DNA of 62,579 nucleotides from JAZKBN01 sp040388605 (lineage in GTDB: Bacteria; Bacteroidota; Bacteroidia; Cytophagales; Flexibacteraceae). Every line of letters begins with the position of its first letter. Position 1 is the first letter of the stretch. Position numbers and translations under genes: made by a program. The stretch covers positions 1 through 62,579 of the forward strand of contig JAZKBN010000059.1 of assembly GCA_040388605.1 (NCBI GenBank). Reading direction: 5' to 3'. The notes below the pieces were generated by a model. It saw only the letters and a list, made by a program, of their open reading frames with translations. It was not told the origin of the DNA and did no database searches. This document shows positions 17,461 to 27,800 of the stretch, in pieces.

Positions 17461-18161
17461 ATTTTTTTCGTTTGCTGATGCTGCTGCCCCTGGCGGCAGT
17501 CTTATGGGCTTGCAGCCCGTCTGAAGAAAGCGCAGGTGGCTTTGGAGAAGAGTATTACCCCATTGAAACCGGCGCTTTTATTACATACGATGTGCAGGAA
17601 ATAAACCACCGATTTCCATCGGGCAGGCATGATACGGTTCACTATTTACTCCGAGAAACTGTAGCAGATACATTCATCGATGCCGCAGGCGGAACAAGCT
17701 ATAAGCTTGTTCGTGAAACCCAAGACGACAACGATTCAACCTGGAAAATTGATTCTGTATGGGCTGTGCGCCGAAACGGGAACTCCATTGTAAAAACCGA
17801 AAGCAACAGGCCGCAGGTTAAATTGGTCTTTCCGTTAAAAAGCGGGCAGGTTTGGAACGGTAATATGCTCATAGACAGTGCCGCAACACAGGAAGAGTAT
17901 TGGGAAATGAAAAGCCTGGGCAAGCCTCTTGTTATTGCAAATAAAAGCTTCCCAAAAACTGCCATTATTGAGCAGCGCGACGAAAACAATTGCAGGTTAA
18001 GAAAAACCGGGTATGAGTACTTTGCCCAAGGAATAGGCCTTATTTACAAAGAGCAGGTAAGCCTGCAATACAAAGAAACTGAGGTGCTTTGCGACGGTCC
18101 GCTGATAATAGAAATAGGTACCGAACGCAGGTATTACTATAAAGAACATGGAAAGAATTAA
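17427..18161 (+). CDS. lipoprotein of unknown function
   Basis: This 244-residue protein has a basic start, a hydrophobic core and a lipobox ending LWAC (Cys about residue 29). The start used (ATG 17427) overlaps mnmA by 34 bases. The only later Met (residue 18) would leave almost no basic n-region, so the early start is favoured. The mature part is about 215 residues of beta-rich sequence with repeated strand-turn elements (YPIETGAFITYDV, LKSGQVWNG, YFAQGIGLIYKEQVSL). This fits conserved Bacteroidota lipoproteins of unknown role. The secreted protease gene downstream overlaps it by 14 bases, so the two are probably made together. Confidence 0.75.
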   Translation: MGNRNRNGKSLNFFRLLMLLPLAAVLWACSPSEESAGGFGEEYYPIETGAFITYDVQEINHRFPSGRHDTVHYLLRETVADTFIDAAGGTSYKLVRETQDDNDSTWKIDSVWAVRRNGNSIVKTESNRPQVKLVFPLKSGQVWNGNMLIDSAATQEEYWEMKSLGKPLVIANKSFPKTAIIEQRDENNCRLRKTGYEYFAQGIGLIYKEQVSLQYKETEVLCDGPLIIEIGTERRYYYKEHGKN

Positions 18162-19887
18162 AATACACCCATCTTTTTGGCTGCACTTTTTTTTAGCTGC
18201 TTTTTCATTGGTTTTACTGAACCCAAGCCAGGGCATGAGTCAATCAGGGGTTATACGAAAATACCTGGTTTACTTCAGGAATAAAGATAACAACGGTTTT
18301 AGCGTAGATAATCCTGAACAATATTTAACCCAACGCAGTATTCAGCGCAGGCGAAGGCAAAATATACCTGTAAAGGTTATGGATATGCCCGTTACGCCCG
18401 CATATCGGCAGGCGCTTGCGCAGGTACCGGGAGTAAATGTATGGTACACAAGTCGGTGGTTAAATGCTGCCTTAATTGAATGTGATACCGATGTGGTGGC
18501 AGGCCTTGATGCTTTACCGTTTATACAAAATACAGAACGCCTTACTTTAGGAAATAGGCCCGGTAAAAAAAAGAACGGTTTACCCGGAAATACACCCGGA
18601 GACCTATGCCGACAAAACCTGAATATTTGCAGCATTGCATCAGACAGCAATATCTCTTACGGCGCATCACAAAACCAGGTAGCCATGCTCGGGGCCGACA
18701 GCATGCATGCTGCAGGCTTTACAGGGCAGGGTAAAATTATTGCCATTCTGGATGCCGGCTTCCAGGGTGCAAAAACACATGCGGCATTCCGTGCGCTGAA
18801 CGGGAGAAACGGCATTTTAGGCGTTTATGATTTTGTAACCAGGGATTCGGTTCTTAATGTGAATCACCCGCATGGGGGACAGGTTTTCAGCCTCATGGGC
18901 GCTTATGCCCCCGGAAACCTCATAGGTACTGCCTTTGATGCATCTTTTTATCTTTTCCGTACCGAAGATGCCCCGACCGAAAAACGCGAGGAATTAGCCT
19001 ACTGGCTTATTGGCGCAGAACGCGCCGACAGCATGGGTGCAGACCTTATTAACAGCAGCCTGGGCTATACAAACGGCATGACCGACCCTAGCCGTGATTA
19101 TTTATTTTCAGATATGAACGGCCGTACAACGCCGGCTTCCAAGGCAGCAACTTTGGCTGCGTCGGTGGGTATTTTAGTAGTTGTTGCAGCCGGCAACCAG
19201 GGCGAAGATATGGATTGGGGAGGGCATATTGGCGCACCTGCCGATGCCGACAGTATTATAACTGTTGGTTCCGTAACAGCAGCCGGAACTTATTCATCAT
19301 TCAGCAGCCGCGGCCCTACTGCCGACGGGCGCATAAAACCTGATTTAAGCGCACAGGGCAGCGCATCTGTTGTTATAAACCCCGGTACTGCAGATTTGTA
19401 TATGGCAGGTTCAGGAACTTCATTTGCATCGCCTATATTGTGCGGTTTTGCAGCTTCATTTTGGTCGGCGCACCCTGAGCTTACGAGCTTTGATGTTTTA
19501 AATATTTTAAAGGCAAGCGGCTCACAAGCAGATACCCCTGACAACTACGCCGGCTGGGGTATTCCGAATTTAAAAAGGGCGCAAAGTCTTCTGGCTTCAG
19601 GTGTTGAAAAACTGAATACGGGCAAGGGCTTTTTGGTTTACCCTAATCCTGCAAACAGCAGCTCAGTTAGTATTACAGTACTAAGCAACAATACATTTTC
19701 AGGAGTTTGCAGTATTGAGATTACAAATGCCTCCGGAAAAGTGATTAAAGCTGCCGAGAATGTCGATTTCGGTGAAGCCGGCAGAATTAATTACAGCCTG
19801 CCTGAGGATATTGCAACGGGTGTTTATTTTATAAAAATAAGCAATCAGAATTCAGGCAAGAGGGTAATAAAGTTCGTTAAGCAATAA
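18148..19887 (+). CDS. secreted subtilisin-like serine protease with T9SS sorting domain
   Basis: This 579-residue extracellular S8 protease has a signal peptide (about residues 1-32), a prodomain-like region (to about 175) and a catalytic domain. The triad is Asp202 (AILDAGF), His242 (HPHGGQV) and Ser425 (GTSFASP), with the oxyanion region AAGNQG. The usual HGT around the histidine reads HGG here. The last about 85 residues (FLVYPNPANSSS to GKRVIKFVKQ) form a T9SS type A sorting domain, so the protein should cross the outer membrane and be released or surface-anchored. It lies at the end of the mnmA run, overlapping the lipoprotein gene by 14 bases, and is followed by a strong terminator. 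Confidence 0.93.
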   Translation: MERIKIHPSFWLHFFLAAFSLVLLNPSQGMSQSGVIRKYLVYFRNKDNNGFSVDNPEQYLTQRSIQRRRRQNIPVKVMDMPVTPAYRQALAQVPGVNVWYTSRWLNAALIECDTDVVAGLDALPFIQNTERLTLGNRPGKKKNGLPGNTPGDLCRQNLNICSIASDSNISYGASQNQVAMLGADSMHAAGFTGQGKIIAILDAGFQGAKTHAAFRALNGRNGILGVYDFVTRDSVLNVNHPHGGQVFSLMGAYAPGNLIGTAFDASFYLFRTEDAPTEKREELAYWLIGAERADSMGADLINSSLGYTNGMTDPSRDYLFSDMNGRTTPASKAATLAASVGILVVVAAGNQGEDMDWGGHIGAPADADSIITVGSVTAAGTYSSFSSRGPTADGRIKPDLSAQGSASVVINPGTADLYMAGSGTSFASPILCGFAASFWSAHPELTSFDVLNILKASGSQADTPDNYAGWGIPNLKRAQSLLASGVEKLNTGKGFLVYPNPANSSSVSITVLSNNTFSGVCSIEITNASGKVIKAAENVDFGEAGRINYSLPEDIATGVYFIKISNQNSGKRVIKFVKQ

Positions 19888-19902
19888 GGTATTACCCTAA
19901 AC

Positions 19903-19949
19903 CTATAAAATCAAAAAGACACAGCTAATGTGTCTTTTTGATTTTATAG
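19903..19949. terminator. bidirectional terminator, 21-bp perfect stem
   Basis: Bases 19903-19923 pair perfectly with 19929-19949 around the loop GCTAA. The arms carry A- and T-runs on both sides of a GACACA core. It separates the convergent protease and trmB genes. Confidence 0.92.
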
Positions 19950-19972
19950 CCAATTTTTGAATGGATGATGAA

Positions 19973-20719
19973 TTATTCAGATGTGCTTTCATCTGCCTCA
20001 CTTTCTTCATCTTCTCCCTCATTGTCGTCATCGTCGCCGGGCTTAGGTTCAGGGAATTCACCTTCAGTAAACTTAAAGCGGAGGTATTTAATGTCTTCAC
20101 CTTTAGCGGTGAACATTTCCTCATAACGGGTTTTAATGCCGTGATGCTCCTGTGCCCATTCAGAAGTGTAAAGGTTATGCGTGAACTCTAAATTGCTTAC
20201 AGGGCAAAGGGCAAGAGTTTCAAGGGTATAATTAAAAAGAAAGGTATTATCTGTTTTCAGGTGCACCCTACCTTCAGACGGAAGCAGCTCGCGATAAATT
20301 TTGAGGAAACGCGGGTAAGTAAGCCTGCGTTTCTCGTCCCTGCCGCGAGGACGGGGATCGGGGAAAGTAATCCAGATTTCTGATACCTCGCCCGGCTCAA
20401 AAAACTGAAGCAGGTTTTGAATGCGAATGCGCAGGAATGCAGCGTTTTTAAGGCCATCGGCTTCGGCAGTTTTAGCGCCGGTCCAAATACGATTTCCTTT
20501 TATATCAACGCCTATGAAATTGCGGTCGGGGAATTCGCGGGCGAGTCCTACTGTGTATTCGCCCCTTCCGCAGGCCAGCTCAAGCACAATAGGGTTGTTG
20601 TTCCCGAATTGATCGGCATTCCAACGACCTTTAATATTTTCATAAAGCGGTTTTCCGGGCTGAACAATGTGGTTGTTGTCCAGGTTTTCCGCAAATTTTT
20701 TTAGTTTTCTTCTCGACAT
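19973..20719 (-). CDS. trmB: tRNA (guanine-N7)-methyltransferase
   Basis: TrmB methylates guanine 46 in the tRNA variable loop using S-adenosylmethionine. The 248-residue protein shows the SAM-binding motif LELACGRGEYTVGLA (about residues 45-60), then FIGVDIKGNRIW, the hallmark WITFPDPRPRGRDEKRRLT, and HLKTDNTFLFNYTLE. The last about 25 residues are a run of Asp and Glu, a tail not needed for catalysis. It lies 47 bases downstream of the LytTR regulator on the same strand and may share its transcript. Confidence 0.94.
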   Translation of the reverse strand: MSRRKLKKFAENLDNNHIVQPGKPLYENIKGRWNADQFGNNNPIVLELACGRGEYTVGLAREFPDRNFIGVDIKGNRIWTGAKTAEADGLKNAAFLRIRIQNLLQFFEPGEVSEIWITFPDPRPRGRDEKRRLTYPRFLKIYRELLPSEGRVHLKTDNTFLFNYTLETLALCPVSNLEFTHNLYTSEWAQEHHGIKTRYEEMFTAKGEDIKYLRFKFTEGEFPEPKPGDDDDNEGEDEESEADESTSE

Positions 20720-20766
20720 TCAATAATCAGGTAAATACAGGTATTCGCAGCCCGGCAATAGTTTGC

Positions 20767-21507
20767 CTACAGCTTATCAAGCAGGGCCTGCTTTCGCAGG
20801 CGGGATACTTCAAGGGTTACACCGTCGCTCATTTGTACTTCACCGCCCTTGCTGTGCAGGTAACGCTGTATTTGCGACAGGTTTATAATATGACTTTTAT
20901 GAATGCGCATAAACCCGTTAGATTCAAGCACATCTTCGTAAGTTTTTATGGTTTTGCTTACCAGCATGTTTTTATTGCCCAGCAAATGAAAACGTGTGTA
21001 GTTCTCTTCGCTCTTGCAATAAACTATATCGTCCATTTTTATGATTTCATAGCCGTTAATAGTTGGCAGGGCAATGCGTTCCTGCCTGCGCTTGCCGGCC
21101 AGTTCGCTGAGCAGGAGCTCAAGACGGCCATCACCGGTGTTTTTACGCTTTTGAAGGCGCTCATGGGCGCGCTGTGCCGATGATTGCAGCTCGTCAATGT
21201 TAACCGGTTTCAGCAGATAGTCAAGCGCTGCGGCTTTAATGGCTTTAATGGCATAGTGTTGCCATGCCGTTATAAAAACCACTTCAAAATTACGTTGCTC
21301 CAGGCGGGTAAGCAGGTCAAACCCAGTGCCATCGCCCATTTCAACGTCAAGAAAAACAATATCGGGGTGGTAGTCTCGCAGGAGCGCAAGGCCGCTTTCA
21401 ACGCTGCTTGCAAACTCAGTTTGTGTAACTTCAGGTACAAAGGCAGCCAGCAGTTCCGACAAAATTTCCCTTCCGCTGCTTTCGTCATCTATAATAGCAC
21501 ACTTCAT
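20767..21507 (-). CDS. LytTR-family response regulator
   Basis: This 246-residue protein has an N-terminal receiver (residues 1 to about 120) with the acidic pocket DDE (7-9), phospho-acceptor Asp54 (VFLDVEM) and KPVN. The C-terminal LytTR DNA-binding domain (about 145-245) contains YCKSEENYTRF and FMRIHKSHIINL. It lies 146 bases downstream of a large LytS-type kinase on the same strand, its presumed partner. Targets cannot be told from the window. Confidence 0.93.
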   Translation of the reverse strand: MKCAIIDDESSGREILSELLAAFVPEVTQTEFASSVESGLALLRDYHPDIVFLDVEMGDGTGFDLLTRLEQRNFEVVFITAWQHYAIKAIKAAALDYLLKPVNIDELQSSAQRAHERLQKRKNTGDGRLELLLSELAGKRRQERIALPTINGYEIIKMDDIVYCKSEENYTRFHLLGNKNMLVSKTIKTYEDVLESNGFMRIHKSHIINLSQIQRYLHSKGGEVQMSDGVTLEVSRLRKQALLDKL

Positions 21508-21653
21508 AAAATTTGGTTTTTGATGTTGATTAATATTTTCCTTATAAATCGGTTAATAAATGCTTTACCGGTAATCATTAAATAAATATGGCCAATGAGC
21601 CACCTCATTTTTAATGAAGTACCAGGCATAATTAACCCTGCAAAATTGCAAAA

Positions 21654-24600
21654 TTAAACCGGGAAACAAAGCTCTACCCGGGTCCCGGCGGCATCGCCGT
21701 TTTCATGGTAAAGGTCTTTAATATCTATGGTTATTTTGCGTTCTTTTTCGTGGTTGTAAATATTAACCCTTTCCATGGTAATAATCAGGCCCAAAGATTT
21801 TTTAAGGGCAGCCTGCTGCTCACGCAGGGCTGCAGAGCGAACACGGCCAACCCCGTTGTCTTCAATAATACAATGCAACACACCATCGTTGAGACTGAAG
21901 GTCAGGGTTAGCAGCAGGGGCCTGTTTTCTTTTTCCGGCATAAAGCCATGCCATATTGCATTTTCAACAAAGGGTTGAATTAACATTGATGGTATGCGCA
22001 GCCCGCCTGGCATTTCAGAATCCTGCTCAATGCGGTGAAAAAACCGGCGGTCGAAACGCAGCGATTCAAGGTCGATGTACAGTTCAAGCATTTGAATTTC
22101 CTCTTCCAGTGAAATGTATTCGCTTCGGCTGTTTTCCAAAATGTTCCTGATTAGCCTGCCGAACTTTTCAAGGTAATCATAAGCTGCCCGGGTATCTTTC
22201 CTGATAATAAACCTTTGAATAGAATTGAGGCTGTTGAATATGAAGTGCGGATTCATTTGCGACCTCAACGCTGTTTGCTCAGCGCCTGCAATACGGAGCT
22301 GAATGCCTGCCCGCCTGCGTTCACGCTGTTTAAGAATTGCGGTATAGCCCAAGGCTATGCCCGTTAAAATACTTATTATGCTGAATGCCGAAGTCAGCTT
22401 GAACCACCTGTGCTCATACCATGGTTTTTCAATGGTAAACTCAAGGTAAGTGCTTGTTCCCCAATGGCCTCCTTTATCGCGGCATTGTACTTCGAAGCGG
22501 TAATAATCGCCGGGCAGGCCGGGGAACTGTACATTTGGCTGTGTAGATACTATCCAAGGTTCAGTTGCTTTAAGCCTGTAACGGTATTCAACATTATTAT
22601 TGGTTCTGAACCTTAAACCTACAAAGCTGATATTTATGTTAAGGCCTGATTTAGAAGGAAAAATAAGGGAATCGGAGGTATAAAGAACTGATTTGCCATC
22701 TACTTTACAATCTGTAATGTGGCAGTAAGGCGGAAGAAAGAAGCGTTCATAATCATTTGAAAGGGCAGTTAGTCCTTTTATTGTACCTATCCATAAAGTA
22801 TCGCCTGTTTTACTTACCGAGTTAATAAAATCTGAAGCAAGGCCATTGCTGACAGTAAAAACCGAAACGGTAATATCGTTCCAATTGGTATCTTTCTGGC
22901 TCAGCTTATTCAGGCCAATATTGGTTCCCACCCACAGGTTATCTTCATCATCGAAATACAGGTTTTTTATCAGGTTGCTGGTTAAGCCATGGTTTACATT
23001 AAAATTCTTTATTTTTCCCCTGCGATTAATACAAATCAGGCCATAGCCATAAGTGCCTGCAAAAATATTTCCCCTTTTGTCGCAGGCGAGTGATACTATT
23101 CTCCTGCCCAGAATTTTACCATACCTGGCCCATGATTCAGAACTGTCAGGGGTACATTTATAGAGCCCGTTAGAGGTGCCTGCCCAGATGCTGCCGTCTG
23201 TTGCTGTAAGCAAAGCTTCTGTTCTTGCAGCACATACCGTTTTCAGCATCATTTTTCTCATTTCAATATTAAAAAGCTCGTTTTTAAAATCGGAAAAAGT
23301 TGCGTTTAAAGATTCAAATACTTTTTTAAATTTATTTATGTTTGATTCGTTCAAATAATATAATGCCCCGGAACTGCCAATAAATACTCCCCCTTTTTTA
23401 TCAAGCAACAAGGCTTTTGTGTTAACAGGCAGGTAATTTACAGGCTTATCTCCTTTTAAAACCACCACGCCACCTTCTGTACCCATATAAACAAGACCAT
23501 CTCCGAAGGCAAAATCACGAATTCCATGTTTTCTTTCGGAATTTACACTTAAATCTATTATTTTATTCCCTTTTATTTTACCAAAGTGCATACCGGGTGC
23601 ACCATACCATAAATCTCCTTCCGGCGAGGCCCTAAGTACATTCAGGTGATTATCAGGCAAACCGTCATCATTAGTATAGGTTACGGTTTCCGGCGATGCC
23701 ATCATAAAAACCCCGTCGCCAAGGGTTGTAAACCAATAATTGTTTTCAGCATCACGCATTACGCTGCTTACATCTCTGCCTTTAAGGAATAGCTTAAATT
23801 TTTCATTGTAACTTAAGCCGCCTGATATTCGCAGTGCACCTTTTTTACTGCAGGCCCACAGGTCGTTTTCAATTTCAATAAGGCTGCTAACCTTTCCGTC
23901 AAGCAGCCCCATTTCTTCAGTTACTAAGTATTCAGGAATGCTGTCGGGTTCAAAATGCATAACTTCGGCACCTTTAGTTCCATAAAAATTGCCGTTTTTA
24001 GTAACACACATTCGTTCACATATAAGGTTCCGGAAATTGTAAAAATCTTCTGCTTCCCGGTCGGGTCCGCGTTCTATAACCTGGTCCATGCCGTCCATGC
24101 AAATGGCGCGGGTGGCACCTTTTGCATCAACGTAAACTTCTACTGCATGGTTGCCGGGGCTTGTGTTGAACATCAGGGGCCAGGTAACTTTTCCGGCCGG
24201 GTCAATTTTCATGAGGCCCGAAACGTAGGTGGTAAACCAAAGGTTATGCGAGCCATCTTCCATTACATTCAGGAACATGCTTTTAGATCTTGCCCTGGCA
24301 GCCAGACTGTCGTTTTCCGGGTTGTAAAAAACGCCGTTATGCCTGTAGCTTAATTGTCCGTTCAGCGAGAGGAACCATATTCGGCCCTCGCTGTCCTGGA
24401 AAATCTTCATTATCTCATTGTCGGCCAGCCCGTTCTGAATGCCGTAATTGGTAAAAACCGAGCCGTCGAAACGGCTTACGCCTGTTTCTGTAGCAAACCA
24501 AATAAAGTTATCCCGGTCCTGGAAAGCGCTGTAAACCACATCGCCGGCAAGGCCGTCTTCAGCTGTGTATCTTTTGGCGCCCGGTTGCTGGGCCTTTGCG

Positions 24601-24749
24601 CCAATTGATGATACAAGCATGCAGATAAAAAAAACAGCATAAAGTGGTATATAACCCGGTTTAGTCAACATGCTATAAATTATTGAACAAAAGCGCTTTA
24701 CAGGCTCCCGCCTTAGGTTGTGTTGAACCGGTTGTAAAGCGATATTCAT
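21654..24749 (-). CDS. two-component-propeller sensor histidine kinase (LytS type)
   Basis: This 1031-residue kinase has a signal sequence whose real start may be Met27 (ATG near 24671), because the first 26 residues do not look like a signal. A long periplasmic part of two-component-propeller repeats follows (many IWFAT, LWFTT, LWVGT units, about residues 55-690), then a Y_Y_Y domain and one membrane helix (about 775-795). The LytS-type kinase domain has phospho-acceptor His835 in NPHFIFNSLNS and an ATP-binding N-box (PFVENAIWHG). Such kinases sense extracellular signals, often glycans, but the ligand is unknown. The LytTR regulator lies downstream. Confidence 0.92.
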   Translation of the reverse strand: MNIALQPVQHNLRREPVKRFCSIIYSMLTKPGYIPLYAVFFICMLVSSIGAKAQQPGAKRYTAEDGLAGDVVYSAFQDRDNFIWFATETGVSRFDGSVFTNYGIQNGLADNEIMKIFQDSEGRIWFLSLNGQLSYRHNGVFYNPENDSLAARARSKSMFLNVMEDGSHNLWFTTYVSGLMKIDPAGKVTWPLMFNTSPGNHAVEVYVDAKGATRAICMDGMDQVIERGPDREAEDFYNFRNLICERMCVTKNGNFYGTKGAEVMHFEPDSIPEYLVTEEMGLLDGKVSSLIEIENDLWACSKKGALRISGGLSYNEKFKLFLKGRDVSSVMRDAENNYWFTTLGDGVFMMASPETVTYTNDDGLPDNHLNVLRASPEGDLWYGAPGMHFGKIKGNKIIDLSVNSERKHGIRDFAFGDGLVYMGTEGGVVVLKGDKPVNYLPVNTKALLLDKKGGVFIGSSGALYYLNESNINKFKKVFESLNATFSDFKNELFNIEMRKMMLKTVCAARTEALLTATDGSIWAGTSNGLYKCTPDSSESWARYGKILGRRIVSLACDKRGNIFAGTYGYGLICINRRGKIKNFNVNHGLTSNLIKNLYFDDEDNLWVGTNIGLNKLSQKDTNWNDITVSVFTVSNGLASDFINSVSKTGDTLWIGTIKGLTALSNDYERFFLPPYCHITDCKVDGKSVLYTSDSLIFPSKSGLNINISFVGLRFRTNNNVEYRYRLKATEPWIVSTQPNVQFPGLPGDYYRFEVQCRDKGGHWGTSTYLEFTIEKPWYEHRWFKLTSAFSIISILTGIALGYTAILKQRERRRAGIQLRIAGAEQTALRSQMNPHFIFNSLNSIQRFIIRKDTRAAYDYLEKFGRLIRNILENSRSEYISLEEEIQMLELYIDLESLRFDRRFFHRIEQDSEMPGGLRIPSMLIQPFVENAIWHGFMPEKENRPLLLTLTFSLNDGVLHCIIEDNGVGRVRSAALREQQAALKKSLGLIITMERVNIYNHEKERKITIDIKDLYHENGDAAGTRVELCFPV

Positions 24750-24841
24750 GCAGGTTGTAAATATTTGCCGGTGGCTTTATAAAAGAAACACCCTCGTGCA
24801 GTTTCGGAAATATAGTAAAATGTATTCAATTTATAATTGAT

Positions 24842-24888
24842 GAACGCCCGCCGTAACCGGCATAATAAGCCGGGTACAGCTGGCGTTC
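24842..24888. repeat. nested inverted repeat past smc
   Basis: GAACGCC (24842-24848) pairs with GGCGTTC (24882-24888); inside, CCGGC (24857-24861) pairs with GCCGG (24869-24873). It begins 12 bases past the minus-strand smc stop. No U-run follows, so it is a possible but atypical terminator. Confidence 0.5.
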
Positions 24889-24899
24889 GCCCGGTAAGC

Positions 24900-27800
24900 T
24901 TAAACCGCCATGCGCATATCAACAGGTATAAGGGTGCTTATACCTTGCTCCTGCATGGTTACGCCGTAAATAACTTCGGTACCTGCCATGGTGCGCTTAT
25001 TGTGGGTTACAATAATGAACTGTGAATCAGCGCTGAATTTCCTGATAATGTTATTGAACTTATCAATATTGGCATCATCAAGCGGGGCATCCACTTCATC
25101 GAAAATACAGAAGGGCGCAGGCTTTATCAGGTACACGGCAAAGAGCAGGCTGATAGCGGTAAGTGTTTTTTCGCCCCCGCTCAATTGGCTGATGCTTAAG
25201 GGGCGCTTGCCCTTTGGCTTTGCAATAATATCAATTCCGGATTCCAAAGGATTGGCCGGGTCGTTCAGAATAAGGTCACAGGTATCTTCATTCGTAAACA
25301 GCGATCTGAAAACATGTATAAAGTTCTCACGTATTCTGTTAAAGGTATCTGTGAAGGCTGTTCTGGCAACCTCGTCTATTTCGCTAATGGTTTGAACCAG
25401 CAGGTTTTTTGCATCAAGGAGATCTTTTCGCTGTGTAATAATGAAATCGCTGCGCTCTTTCATTTCGTTATAGGCTTCCATAGCAAGGTGGTTAACCGTG
25501 CCCAACCTTTCGAGCCTTGCCTTTATTTTGGCGCTCGTAATACGCAGGTCTTCTTCTGTTTCATTCGGGAGCACAAATTCGGTTTCGCTTTCACGGTCCT
25601 GCTTTTCAATATCTATCCCGAATTCAGCAGCCATGCGCTCTGTTACCGATGCCAGGGCAAGGCGCTCATCAGTTATTTTGCGGTTAAGCTCCTGTATGAG
25701 CGTTTCGTTGTTTTCACGCCTGCGCATAATTTCACGGGCTTCCTTTTCAGATAAATCTATAGCTCCGCGAGAAGCATACCAGGCCTTTTCAGCTTCAGAA
25801 ACCCCCTTTTCAATTTCAGACTTCTCTGCATACATAGCGGGCAGTTCATCGTCTTTTACAGTTGAGGTATTGTGCAGGGCTATAATATCAGCTTCTGCCT
25901 GCGCGAGCTCTTCGGTGCTGCGCTGCATACGTTTTGTGAGGCCGCGAAGCTCATTATCACGATAACCAATATCCTGCTTTTTGCCGGATAAAGTGCCTTG
26001 CTGCTGCACTTTAAGCATATTCAGCCTGTTGTATTCTGTATAGGCTGCAGATGCAGCGGCATTTCTTTGGGCCAACAGGGCAGCAGTATCTGCAATCTGC
26101 TTATCAATTTCTTTGAGAGATACCCGGCGGGTTTCCACTTCGGGTTTTCCGCCTGTTATTTCTTTTTGCAGTGAAGCCATTCGCTCTTCGAGCTCCTTGC
26201 TGCGGTTTCCGCTGCGCATTAAGAGGCCTTCAAGCTGCTCTCCTTTGGCGCGCAGAGCAGCCTCTTCACGGCTCAGGGTATCCTGATCACGGCGAGCAGA
26301 TTCTATTTCGCTGCGTTTGGTGCTTTGCTTTAATTGGTTTAGCTCAAGCTGCTTATCGCTTATTTTCTTTTTCTCTTCTGCAATGCGCAGGGTTAGGGCT
26401 GCTATTTCATTTTGCAGCTTTTCAAGGTTCTTAGCACGTCCTATACGTTTTCCCTCAAAAATACCGACCGAGCCGCCACCTATTGCATCGGGCTTGCGTA
26501 TGAGGTTGCCTGCCGATGAAAGGAAAGTCAGGTGATCTGCCTTCGGGAAATTGCTGCCTTCTGTAATATAAACATTATGCAGCAGGGCATGAACCAAGGG
26601 TGCAAACCTGTCGTCGCATTCAACAACTTCCGATGCAGGAATTGCGCCTTCAACCTGTAAGGGCAGTTCTGCCTGTAAGGGCGGGAATTTGTCGAGCAGG
26701 AAGAAATTGGCCCTGCCTTTAGAAGATCTGCCAAGCAATTGAATGGCATCCAAAGCCTGCTGATCATTATCTGCCACATAAAAGTTCATATATGGCTCCA
26801 GGAATGTTTCAAGCGCCACCCTGTATTCAGGCGGACTGGCCAATACATCCTGCAAAAGCGGGGCATGCTTCATACCCGGGCTGTTGCGCTTCAGGAACTT
26901 AATGGCCTCGGGGAAACCTTCCAGGCTTTCAACCAAAGATTTGGTGAGATTATACTCGTTCTGTTTGGCGTCAAATTCCCGGCTGAGCTTGCTTTGCTTA
27001 TCTTTTAAAGCTTCGGTTTGCTTCCCGTTTTCATCCTGGGCAAGTTGCAAGGCAGCTTCTGCTGCCAGCAATTCCTGGAGCTTAGAACCGGCAAGCGCTA
27101 TTTTAGCTGCCAGCTCCTGCCTGCGCAGCTCCATTTCGCTGATGCTGCTGCGTTGGCTGCTGTCCTGGTTTTGCTGCTTCTCCAGCTCTGTTTTTACGCT
27201 GCTTAACTGAATCTCGTTAATTTCAAGCGTTTTACCAACCTGGAACAGCTTTTCCTGTAATTCAGACCGGCTTTTATTCAGGCCGCTGCTTTGCTCCTGA
27301 ATTTTCTTGGTTTCGGCATTCAGGGCCTGCCAAACTTTATCGGCTTCCGCTAAGCCGGCAATGGTTTCTGCGCTTTGCTTTTCCAACAAATCGGAATCGT
27401 TGCGCAGGCTATCAAGCATTTCAGTAATGCGCTTGCTGTGCACACTGTCCTGCTTCATTTGGTTTTCAAGGTTGCTGCGGCGTTCGCTCAGGTTACGCAG
27501 GCGTTCATCTTTCAGCTTTTTCTCGCTCTCGAAAGTTAGTATGCGTTCTGTATGTGCATTCAAAGTCTTTTGCCTTGATTGTAAAAGCTTTTCGCGCTCA
27601 AGAACTTCGGCTTTTTCCTTTTCGGTTTGCGCTTCGCGCAACCCCAGATCCTGCCCAAGCTTGTCGCGGAGCTCTACTGCTTCCTGAACCTGAAGTTGAA
27701 GGCGGTTTCGTCCGGCAGTTTTATGGTGCAAAACCACCCTCGCCAACAAAAGGCTGGTTTGCTTATACTCTTCCTTAATCTTAAAATACTCTTCGGCCTG

